A stretch of DNA of 10,113 bases from Pilatotrama ljubarskyi (lineage: Eukaryota > Basidiomycota > Agaricomycetes > Polyporales > Polyporaceae): NCBI GenBank assembly GCA_022385805.1, contig MU277696.1, positions 218,496 through 228,608 on the forward strand. The letters are read 5' to 3'. A model generated the notes under the pieces. That model searched no databases, was not told the DNA's origin, and saw only the letters and a list, made by a program, of their open reading frames with translations. Positions 1-7,064 of this stretch are shown in pieces. Numbering within the stretch: position 1 is the stretch's first letter; each line of letters opens with the position of its first letter. Position numbers and translations under genes: made by a program.

Positions 1-588
1 TCACATGCGTAGCACGCCATTTTGGCACCGATGTAAAATACTCGCGCTTCGCAGCGCAGCAACCCAGATTCCGTCCCCCCTCTCGAGAGCAGAGATCTCA
101 CTGAGCCCTAACTGCGTCCGTGTTCGCGTCCCCCTTGCGTTTACTACTTCGCCGCGTCGAGTTTCTTATTGAGCATTTTGCCTTCCTCTTCACTGTCCGC
201 GTCTTACACTGAGTTGCTATTGAACACTGCGTAGCTGCGACGAATCCCCGAGTCCCTCCGCGTCCGCGTTGAGCCCGACAAGACTGCGAAGAGCGTGCCG
301 AGTACCTGCGAAGACCCGCGAACGGTTGCGAACATCCGCGAAGAGCTTGCGAACATCCGCGAAGAGCTTGCGAACATCCGCGAAGAGCTTGCGAACATCC
401 GCGAAGAGCTTGCGAACACCTGCGAAGGACTCTGTTCGCTCAGATCCCTTGCCGCATCGCGACGTTCGCCTCAAGGGCACCCCGGCCAAACCGCTACATC
501 TCCTGACCCCGCCATCTACCTCAGCTCAGCCCGCCAGAGGCCTCGACCTACAAAGGCTCTCGGCCTCAACCCCGCGGCTTTAGGGTAG
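1..588. other. Upstream region with no confident gene
   Basis: No convincing exon is seen here apart from the tandem repeat at 328-411. The plus frame is open from 235 to 585 (after TAG 232-234, before TAG 586-588) but has no ATG. It is in the same frame as the dioxygenase exon that starts after 588, so it could be part of an upstream exon whose junction removes the 586 stop. I found no good donor in 420-588 to support that. The segment 120-235 is pyrimidine-rich and could equally be a 5' untranslated leader. Confidence 0.4.
328..411. repeat. 21-bp tandem repeat, four identical copies
   Basis: Four perfect head-to-tail copies of a 21-bp unit (starting GCGAACATCC) occupy 328-348, 349-369, 370-390 and 391-411. 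Degenerate partial copies flank them (about 286-327 and 412-430). Each unit is itself two GCGAA-headed halves of 10 and 11 bp. Read on the plus strand in the 295 frame each unit encodes ANIREEL, a heptad with Ile and Leu at 3-4 spacing. The minus strand reads as MFASSSR. Identity between copies suggests recent slippage or unequal exchange. Whether it is translated is unknown. Confidence 0.95.
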
Positions 589-1242
589 ATTTGGCACATC
601 AGCGTCATACAGGCGCTGCTGAAGAACAATGCAGTCCGTCGATTGGCAGGCTTCGGGGACGGTGAGTACAGAAGTTACCCCCTTCTGTGCAGAACTTACT
701 TTCAACATCCGTCAGCCGCGTTCAAGCTGTATGCGCCTCGTTTGCATGCATACTACTCCCGCACGATGAACGCGCTGCGTAGGAACGATCACACCTTGAA
801 GTCGAATTTCAAGAGGTGTGTCTTTGGCAGTGCAACATTCAACCTCGGCCCCCGAGTAGTCACGTACGTCCATACCGATCACCTCAACCTGCCAGCTGGA
901 TGGTGTGCGATTACTGCTGTGGGAGACTTTGACCCTTCAGAGGGCGGTCATCTGCTGCTATGGGACCTCGGCCTCATGATCGAGTTCCCGCCCGGTGCCT
1001 TGGTACTGATACCATCGGCAATCCTTCGGCATTCCAACACCATTGTCCGACCCCATGAGCATCGGTATTCCTTCACACAATACTCCGCCGGTGGCTTATT
1101 CCGGTGGGTGGAATGCGGGTGCAAGTCTCAAGCAACGTTCCTTGCTCAAGGCGGAGTCTACGATCTGTCTGGAGAGGAACGATGGCGCCACGATGTCCGG
1201 CTGTGGAGCACGTGGGAGGAGCTTCTGGGCATGGGAGCCTGA
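589..1242 (+). CDS. TET/JBP-like 2OG-Fe(II) dioxygenase, 5' incomplete
   Basis: Exons 589-661 and 716-1242 are joined by removal of a 54-nt phase-1 intron (GTGAGT donor at 662, GTCAG acceptor ending 715). The intron is a multiple of three with no stop, so the raw frame reads through it, but splicing restores the block LAGFGDAAFKLYAPRLHAYY expected in the family. Catalytic residues are visible: H-x-D in HTDHLNLP (His codon 871, Asp 877), the GGHLLLWDL strand, the distal His in ILRHSN (1030) and the 2-oxoglutarate-binding Arg in RYSFTQY (1063), followed by the GGLFRWVE strand. Fungal members of this type are assigned to the TET/JBP group, which oxidises 5-methylcytosine or thymine in DNA. Activity of this copy is inferred only. 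No ATG exists between the stop at 586 and the first intron, and the usual N-terminal region is absent, so either upstream exons are missed or the gene is 5'-truncated. The first in-frame ATG is at 766. Confidence 0.72.
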   Translation: MWHISVIQALLKNNAVRRLAGFGDGEYRSYPLLCRTYFQHPSAAFKLYAPRLHAYYSRTMNALRRNDHTLKSNFKRCVFGSATFNLGPRVVTYVHTDHLNLPAGWCAITAVGDFDPSEGGHLLLWDLGLMIEFPPGALVLIPSAILRHSNTIVRPHEHRYSFTQYSAGGLFRWVECGCKSQATFLAQGGVYDLSGEERWRHDVRLWSTWEELLGMGA

Positions 1243-1950
1243 TATATGGTACGTCTTCGCTCTGCTCATACCGGCTTCGACTCCCAGCTCTGACTGTCAT
1301 ACACGTTGAAGTGTACACAGTGGTTATGTCCTGTTCAATGATCTAATGACACCATGCCCTTCCGTTACGTCGTCGAAATCACCCAGCCAAAGTGTACCAC
1401 TGTCTCCGAACAGTGTCCACTGCTGATACCGTGGTCCAGGTCAGGCCTCTTGGACATCGACATGAGGCGGTCTCATTTATCTGTGCTATAACTGTCTGTA
1501 CATCCGCCGCAGTGACCTAGTGATCTGCTCTGCATGTCTTCTGGCCGGAATTACGCCGCGCCGTTCGGCACCTCACCCTTCCCCCTGGATCTGCAGCAGG
1601 TCACACACCAATGGAGATGAGTGCAATGACCATATCATCGCAGATCGTACTAATATGGACTGCACCAGGCGACATGCAGCGAGTACGCTGAGGTTCTCAG
1701 CAGCTCGCCCCTGTCCTGCATGAGGGCACCCTTGTCCGATGCTGAGTGCGTCCTGCCCCAGTATAAAGGTGAGCAGCGGTCCAAGCAACTCGTCCGACCG
1801 CCCTCTCATACTGGAGTAGACGTCCTCTCTCGTCAGCCATTGTGATACCGCCTCTGCTGGTGAGTACATCCCTGCCTCCTACATTTCAGGACCCGAACCT
1901 GATGCATGTATCTGCGGCCTCCCTCATGGTTGGGCTACTAGGACGCTCCA
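1243..1950. other. Intergenic region between two plus-strand genes
   Basis: I see no exon with recognisable content in this 708-bp stretch. Short open frames (for example 1520-1723 on plus, 1573-1869 on minus) have no family-like features or clear splice partners. The 3' part should hold the promoter and 5' leader of the gene starting at 1951: a TATA box lies at 1762-1767, and pyrimidine-rich sequence follows between about 1797 and 1885. Confidence 0.5.
1762..1767 (+). promoter_or_regulatory. TATA box candidate for the 1951 gene
   Basis: TATAAA lies 184 bp upstream of the ATG at 1951, in a CCCCAGTATAAAGG context. Transcription would start near 1790-1800, leaving a leader of about 150 nt. The position fits, but no transcript evidence is available. 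Confidence 0.45.
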
Positions 1951-4154
1951 ATGCCATTGGACACCGCTATAGGATTCCCGGATGACGAATTCGACAACGA
2001 CCCAGATGCCTTCTACGACGACGACAACGATGACGAGGCCTATGAGAATGCTCCGGCTGTCCCCACCCGGGAAGGCGCCGGCAACGACGTGTCGAGCGGA
2101 GTAGGCGCAGGGGGATCTAGCAGCCAAACTCAACAACAGAAGGTAAGTAATGCCAATGTAATTTACAGCGCCGTTCATGCTCATGAACTTGACGAGTGTA
2201 GGCTCTCTTCGAGCTGCAATTGAAGATGCAGGAGCAGGAGGACTACATACGGCGACTGCAGATGGAGCTCGCCGCCGCCAGTACTCGCAAGAAGACTCGC
2301 TCCAAGCACAACAAGTCTGCAACGGCGAGCGGTATCAGCACCCCAGATGACGGACTCGCAGTTCCTCGCCCCCTCTCCGCGGCCTCGTCTTCCCAACCTG
2401 CCTCAGCATCGGCGCCGATCTCTGCTTCAGCATCCGCTTCCACTTCGACCTCCGAAAAGCTGGACAGTAACCCAGAGGTCTTCAGAATCCAGGAGATCGT
2501 CAAGCTCGCCGGCCGGAAGTACGCATTCATCGTCAGACCCTGGCCACCACTGCCGGCGGCGTTCCAGTTCGTTCAACGTCCCCCAGTCGACCCCCTTGAT
2601 ATGTCTAGTCGCTACCCGACCAATGGCACCAAGGAGGAGAAGGAGCATGCTCTCATCCGGGCCTACGCTGCGGAGATCCATGACGCCATGCCGGAGATAG
2701 TCAGGCCCCATATCACCAACCAGTTAGTGGTCAGCGAGGTGAGATTAATCCCCCTCAGGCTCGTACTGTCTGCGCGAAACTGGCACTGACGACGTTCTCT
2801 AGTTCTGCAAGATGGTCTATGACCAGAAGAGCAAAATTATCAGTGTGGCACGGTACAGGCGGTCGGAGATCTTCAAGGATACCGCAGGCTTGAACACCTT
2901 GGTGTTCACTTCCATGGCAGCTATGCAGCAGGACCCGAAGATCACTGAATATCGGGGCGCGACTCCCACCGTCCCCTACCCACCCATACTCTTCCCGGCT
3001 GGACAGGCAGGCGACGCGAGCAGGCTCTTCATGAGCCCATCCATTGCTTGGGTAAGTCGTCTCCGCTGCCTCCAGCTGCGGCGTGCCCTCTCTAACAAAT
3101 TTCAGTTCATCCGCTTGGCGCTCTTTGGGCAGAGTTCTCTCAAGAATACTGACTACGACGGCCCCAATGCCCCACAGTACAAGCCACGCTACAATGCGGC
3201 TGGGATACAGTGGGGCGTGACCGACCTTTCTGTAGGAATGATTGCCTTCGCTGCAGTTGCGGTATGTGGGCGATCACGATCAGCCATGTCTCGCTGAGGC
3301 TAACTCGTCACAAGGTTCGATACCTCTTGTACTACCCAGAGGAGGACTTTGACACCGAGGGTACCTCATCGAAGGTCCCCTATGAAAGCCTATTCAACAG
3401 GTACACCAGGGACCTCATCAAGTACTGGAACGCTCCACGGATGGTACGAACGCGCAGGTGGCTCAAGGCGAGGGTGTTCAAGAACATCGTGCTTACCTCT
3501 GGCTCGCTTTCCACGGCAGACGGCGACTTCGACGGGGAGGAACTCGACCTCGACGCGCTGTACGACGATGCTTGCAGCGATGACTCTGAATCCGGGACAC
3601 GAGCTACCTCGCCAAGCGCATCGTCTATGCAGGCTCCCGCGCCCGCCTCCATCACTACCGCGGAGCACCTTCCTCAACTCACCTCGTCATCTCAATTGTC
3701 CTATGCCTCTGCCCCTGCCTCTGCCCCTGGCGGACAGCGTGTAGCTCTGCAGCAGTCCGTGCCATCAGCGCGGCCAGCTCCGCTGTCGTCTAGACCACTC
3801 GGAGGCAAATATGCGGATCCTTCTCCGCTTTCTCTGCCTCTGGACATCGAAGACCATCGCGCATCTCAGCCTGCTCCTCCCCCGCAGCAACGTCAACCAC
3901 CCGCTCCTCGTCCCGTCCGGATCCCACCTCCCTTGGATGAGGCGGAGGCTCAGGGACCCATGCGCCCCATGCAGGAGGTCGCCTCTGACCCCAACATACT
4001 GGCAGCGGCGTTGGATCATGTTTCGCTGGCACCGCCGGAGCCTGTTGCCTTGCAGGTCGACCTAGGCTCGGCCCCTGCCCAGGCTGCTCCTGCGCACGAC
4101 TCTGCTGTCACCGCTGTGCCGAGAGGTCGGGGCGGCCGGGGTAGTCGCGCATGA
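1951..4154 (+). CDS. DUF6532-like protein with coiled coil and RGG tail
   Basis: Five exons (1951-2142, 2202-2738, 2803-3051, 3106-3261, 3315-4154) give 657 aa. All four introns are phase 0, 53-64 nt, with donors GTAAGT, GTGAGA, GTAAGT and GTATGT and branch-like CTGAC or CTAAC sites in three. The ATG at 1951 is preceded by an in-frame TAG at 1939. Residues 10-32 are very acidic. About 59-92 form a Gln/Leu-rich coiled coil, followed by a basic RKKTRSKHNK stretch (93-102) that could be a nuclear signal. About 124-149 is Ser/Ala low complexity. A globular core spans about 155-440. Its end, VGMIAFAAVAVRYLLY followed by an aromatic/basic helix with IKYWNAPRM, resembles the DUF6532 domain of Agaricomycete proteins. 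The tail (441-657) is Pro/Ala/Ser-rich and ends in RGRGGRGSRA. No enzymatic residues are recognised. Function is unknown, possibly nucleic-acid linked from the basic and RGG parts. It lies about 0.7 kb downstream of the dioxygenase on the same strand. The frame reopens past the stop to 4310. Confidence 0.82.
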
Positions 4155-4310
4155 GGCTGAGGGACGGTTACGGGCAGTAGGAATCCAGCTCATGCAGCGC
4201 AACTCCCAGACGGCACCGTAGTAGCCTCAGAGCCGGCAGCCTCTGCTCCTCAGCCTGCTGCAGTCCAAGCTCGGCGGTCGATGAGGTCAAAGACACAACA
4301 AGGGGTATAG
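4155..4310 (+). other. Same-frame continuation of the DUF6532-like ORF after two TGA codons
   Basis: The stop at 4152-4154 is followed by Gly and a second TGA (4158-4160). The same frame then stays open for 49 codons to TAG at 4308-4310. The composition matches the upstream tail (EPAASAPQPAAVQ) and ends basic (ARRSMRSK). A 57-nt intron with GTAGTC donor at 4141 and ATGCAG acceptor ending at 4197 would remove both stops and keep the frame, giving ...GRGGRAQLPDG... The donor is weaker than the other four in the gene. Alternatives are recent loss of the C-terminus by point mutation, or chance. Confidence 0.5.
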
Positions 4311-4518
4311 CGGTAAGCTGGTTTGCATGGTTCACTACTCTCTCCTACAACGCACATCTGTAAAGTACGGTTTCTCCTGTTCTCGTCATGTATACAATGC
4401 ATAGAAGATCTTGCGGCACTACACCGTGAACTTTGTCACCGTGAACTTCGTCCTCGTTAGAGGTTCCTCTAGCGCTCTATCAACCTGCTATATAGCTACA
4501 CGTAACAGCTCATACAAC

Positions 4519-4594
4519 GCACCGGTGGCTTAGTGGTTTTGTCGCCTCACCTGTCCTCCCCGCAGTCACAGGTTCGAATCCCACCCTCCGTGCA
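4519..4594 (+). repeat. tRNA-like sequence, probable SINE head or tRNA pseudogene
   Basis: The stretch is 76 nt long. It has an A-box-like TGGCTTAGTGG (4526-4536) and a perfect B-box GGTTCGAATCC (4571-4581), the internal promoter of RNA polymerase III. The acceptor ends pair (GCACCGG with TCCGTGC, one mismatch and one G-U). The anticodon stem cannot form, and the T stem pairs for only two bases, so it is not a working tRNA. A TTTT between the boxes (4537-4540) would also tend to stop Pol III. Such 5' heads are typical of tRNA-derived SINEs. No second copy or target duplication is visible here. Confidence 0.6.
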
Positions 4595-4598
4595 GTTT

Positions 4599-4819
4599 GT
4601 AAGCGCCCACTCCGCAGGTAAGTAACAAAGGCCCCCTTAAGTAAGTACTCACGGACTAACCTAAAGGTAAGACGACCTCCTAGATCTCAGGTAAGTACAG
4701 CAAATAATCGCAGGTAAGTCAACCCAGATCAATACAGAAAGTAACTGAGTAACTGCAGGTAAATCAACCAAGGTAAGCATGCTAAGGGAACACGGGTAAG
4801 CACAGGAGTCAGCGTGAGT
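4599..4819 (+). repeat. Array of GTAAG (5'-splice-site-like) motifs
   Basis: GTAAG occurs eight times (4599, 4618, 4641, 4667, 4691, 4714, 4773, 4796). Variants lie at 4741 and 4749 (GTAACT), 4759 (GTAAAT) and 4814 (GTGAGT). Many have a CAG or AAG before them. Spacing is mostly 18-27 bp with a mode near 23. By chance a given 5-mer is expected about 0.2 times in 220 bp. The sequence between motifs is not conserved, so this is either a very degenerate tandem repeat or a motif array. It follows the tRNA-like head directly and could be the body of the same element. Confidence 0.75.
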
Positions 4820-4885
4820 GATTAGAAAAAGCTTCCAGCCGAATCCCAACAAACCCGGAGAGGGTCTGGAGCGCAGTGATGTCAT

Positions 4886-5217
4886 ATTTTTGGCCGCAGC
4901 GCGAGCTTTCCTCGGGAAGCGCCGCAGCGCCTCGGCCTACCTTCGGGAAGGCACGCGAGGCGCCCACCTCCCTCCAGATGCCGAGCCGTGCTCAAGGGGG
5001 CTCGGGAAGGTCGGCAATCTGCCGGATCGATAGTCCTGTGCGGGATACCGCGAGATCTTGGTGCATTGCTTCGGCAAGCGAGGCACACTCTCGCGATCGC
5101 ATCCCGAGGCCATCAAGAGGCCCTCGCGAAGAAATATCCCGGCTCGAGCAGCCGGCCCGGCCTCGGACCCTCCTAGCGCCTCCGGATGCCTCGGGATGCG
5201 CGTGGGAAAACTCCGAC
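4886..5217. repeat. GC-rich CTCGGG-rich segment, possible old insertion
   Basis: Base use shifts sharply here: CTCGGGA, CTCGCGA and CCTCGG variants recur on both strands, unlike the flanks. It coincides with the 3' part of the last exon of the minus-strand gene, which becomes Arg/Gly/Ser-rich there. The left margin (CAGTGATGTC at 4874) looks like the start of a hAT terminal repeat, but the opposite margin (GACATGATTA at 5216-5225) is only a loose match and flanking duplications are absent. Origin uncertain. Confidence 0.35.
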
Positions 5218-5426
5218 ATGATTACTTCTGAATCAAAGCCAGAAGCACTGACCCCAATCGATGGTACTTCCGTACTGCCCTCTGCTGAGTTACCTGCGTG
5301 TGTGAGACGTCAGGGGCAATCCATTTACATATGGTAAAGTAATTGTTCGAGACTCACCATCCGCGTTGGGTATAGCGTCCATCTCGATGTTAGCCTCTGC
5401 CGTGACCGCGGTGGCTGCTTCCAGGA

Positions 5427-5434
5427 CCGCTACA
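5427..5434. repeat. 8-bp target site duplication, left copy
   Basis: CCGCTACA immediately precedes the left terminal repeat and is repeated exactly at 5855-5862 after the right one. An 8-bp duplication is the hallmark of hAT superfamily transposition. Confidence 0.92.
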
Positions 5435-5854
5435 TAGTGATGTGCTGGGCCCGGCCTGAGGCCGTAGAAGCCCCCAAGCCGAGCCCTCGAAGCCCGAGCC
5501 GAGCCGGGCCTTGGTGAGCGGCCTGAAGGGCTTGCAGGCCCAGCTTTCGTTTTGTCAGGCCTGAGCCCGGCCGTGAGGCCGTCCAACAGTTACGGCCTGG
5601 TAAGCGCTCATCTAGCGCCCGTTCGTCGTGAGCCAGTCGACTTTATTCGCTGATTTTTTGCTTTCAAAACACCTAATCTTAGACTTATAGTCAATCACCC
5701 ACACTCACCCACAGGCCGGGGCTCAGGCCGAGCCAGGCCCGAGCCGGGCTTGAGCCGTCAATGGAGGCCCGGCCTGAGTTTCTTTCGAGCCTGAGCCCTC
5801 AAAGCCGGGCCCGAGCCGGGTCTTTCAGGCCAAGCCGGGCCCGGCACATCACTA
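5435..5854. mobile_element. Non-autonomous hAT-type miniature element (420 bp)
   Basis: The termini are inverted: the left end begins TAGTGATGTGCTGGGCCCGG, and the reverse complement of the right end reads TAGTGATGTGCCGGGCCCGG, matching at 19 of the first 20 positions. Perfect 8-bp duplications (CCGCTACA) flank it. Subterminal regions are packed with GCCCGGCC/GAGCCGGGC-type repeats on both sides of an AT-richer core (about 5640-5705), the organisation in which hAT transposases bind subterminal motifs. It holds no transposase frame, so it must have been moved in trans. It lies inside exon 3 of the minus-strand gene. The intact duplication and near-identical ends suggest a fairly recent insertion. 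Confidence 0.92.
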
Positions 5855-5862
5855 CCGCTACA
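5855..5862. repeat. 8-bp target site duplication, right copy
   Basis: CCGCTACA, identical to 5427-5434. Removing the element plus one copy restores the minus-strand reading frame. Confidence 0.92.
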
Positions 5863-6558
5863 ACATGGTCGGTGTCCATGACGACGCGCGTGGTTTTCTA
5901 GCTCAGAGATACGGGAGTCAAGGTCTAGGGGGAGCGATGGAGGATGAAGTGGGCCGTACCGTGAAATCGCGGTTCGCTTTGTTGAATTTGACAAATGGCT
6001 TACTAATCTCCCTCGAAATACTGCTCTGTGGCCAGAGCTTCTGCCAATACCCGGCCGACTGGAGCTTAACGGAGAGAAATCTCAAGCTTCTTTTCAGCCT
6101 AGGAGGAAGAAGGATACGTTAGCTCACGGCTACCGCGGGAAAGGGAAGAAATCATGGGTGCACTGGTACAATGTGTTCCTCAAGTCTTTGAGAGCTCCGG
6201 GCTTCTGACGTTCAATCACGGCCTTTTCCTCTTCGCTCAAGAAGTCCAGGATATAATCCCAGTTGGATATCATCTTCGCGAGATGAGCCTCCGCATCTAA
6301 ATGCTGCTGGACATAGTTGAGGGAGGCCGCCCCGCCTAGTATTCCAGCCCCGTGAACGGCGAGTCCTACGAGGAACTTTGAGTAGTCGAGTACTACTACG
6401 CCGTGCTCGAGATGATCCCAAGGGGTAGACATGAGTGATAGGTCCGCGAGAACTGAATGCAAAGGAAGGTATGTGGGTGCAATATGCCCAACCAGGGGCG
6501 AAGAGCGTGATGCAATGGAGGGATATTGGCTACTTGAAAGCGTCAGCTCGGCGAGGAA

Positions 6559-6566
6559 TATATATA
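6559..6566 (-). promoter_or_regulatory. TATA box candidate of the minus-strand gene
   Basis: TATATATA on the minus strand lies 127 bp upstream of the ATG at 6432. It ends three bases before the terminal repeat of the second hAT-like element (6570), so anything upstream of the core promoter is now transposon sequence. Confidence 0.5.
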
Positions 6567-6569
6567 CAT

Positions 6570-7056
6570 CAGTACTTTCGCAAATCTCTGAGCATCTGGC
6601 ATGTCTGACCTTTTCTCAGTCAGACCCCTCAGACTTGTCCAACCTGCCAGGTCTGCTGCTACCTAGGGGCCTTTTGTTGCATAATGCAGCATGGAGCACC
6701 TTGCACATGTGTAGTATAAACTCTGTAATTAATTCAGAGCCTTCCTGAAAGAAACCATTGATGCCAATGGCATGAAATGGCTTGTCCAGAATGCATCAAC
6801 TTGGGGTCAATATGAAGCGATAGTAGTCGAGTTAGACTTCACATAGCTGTGGAATATGTAAAAAGGATGCATAGGTTGGCTTAACAATCTCCACAAGGAC
6901 GTTTCAGGGGCAAAACATGAAAACTCAAAAAGTCTGAACAACCATCCTGCTACCTCTGAGCTCTGACCATCTGGCCTGTCTGAATATGTCTGAAACCTGG
7001 TCTGAAGGGTCTGAGAGGTCTGCGTCAGACCTCGTCAGACTTTTACACAAGTACTG
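6570..7056. mobile_element. Second non-autonomous hAT-like element (487 bp)
   Basis: The left end begins CAGTACTTTCGCAAA, and the reverse complement of the right end begins CAGTACTTGTGTAAA. Eight outermost bases are identical and about two thirds of the first 23 match. Flanking octamers ATATACAT (6562-6569) and ATGTACCT (7057-7064) agree at 6 of 8, consistent with an aged hAT target duplication. Subterminal regions carry many GTCTGA/TCAGAC motifs in both orientations (about 6597-6660 and 6930-7042), while the middle is AT-richer and includes a near-palindrome around AATTAATT (6719-6738). There is no transposase frame. It looks older and is a different family from the element at 5435. Confidence 0.72.
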
Positions 7057-7064
7057 ATGTACCT

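Larger units (their letters stand above)
4992..6432 (-). pseudogene. Unknown four-exon gene split by a hAT element
   Basis: On the minus strand, exons 6432-6134, 6098-5960, 5897-5358 (interrupted by the element at 5854-5435 and one target copy) and 5293-4992 join in consistent phases (2, 0, 1). Without the insertion they encode 283 aa. The start is ATG at 6432 (MSTPWDHLEH). Intron 5357-5294 is strong (GTGAGT, CTGAC branch site, CGCAG). Intron 5959-5898 (GTACGG...GCTAG) is acceptable. The first intron would be only 35 nt (6133-6099), and donors at nearby GTGCAC or GTACCA in the same phase would make it 65 or 71 nt. Residues 12-40 are hydrophobic and Gly-rich (GAGILGGAASLNY) and could contact membrane. 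A charged helical stretch follows. Reading into the element from the upstream side gives a stop after about 17 codons. The block VVAVLEAATAVTAEANIEMD spans the empty site exactly, which is strong evidence that the frame was coding before insertion. The family is not recognised, and the last 75 residues fall in a GC-rich segment that may not be original. Confidence 0.6.

Noticed and set aside
204..489. Minus-strand frames made of MFASSSR or FADVRKL repeats
   Set aside because: These are shadows of the 21-bp tandem repeat; the other frames are equally open because the unit length is a multiple of three and has no stop.
1860..1889. Intron in the 5' leader of the 1951 gene
   Set aside because: GTGAGT and TTTCAG are present but only 30 nt apart, too short for a normal fungal intron.
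4519..4594. Functional tRNA gene
   Set aside because: A and B boxes are present and length is 76 nt, but the anticodon stem cannot pair, the T stem has only two pairs and the acceptor has a mismatch.
4874..5225. Third hAT element with CAGTGATGTC / TAATCATGTC ends
   Set aside because: Only about half of the first 20 bases match between the ends, and the flanking octamers (CTGGAGCG, CTTCTGAA) do not agree.
4876..5337. 153-codon plus-strand frame
   Set aside because: It runs antisense through the last exon and intron 3 of the better-supported minus-strand gene, has a GC-rich repeat-like composition and no recognisable domain.
5435..5854. The hAT element acting as a new intron that is spliced out cleanly
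   Set aside because: The GTAGTG donor at its border with CCCAG near the far end leaves an in-frame TAG from the terminal repeat and duplication; no acceptor was found that restores the frame, though a cryptic pair cannot be excluded.
6431..6748. 105-codon plus-strand frame starting MSDRSART
   Set aside because: It crosses the left end of the second hAT-like element, and much of it is translated GTCTGA-type repeat. It starts antisense next to the minus-strand ATG.
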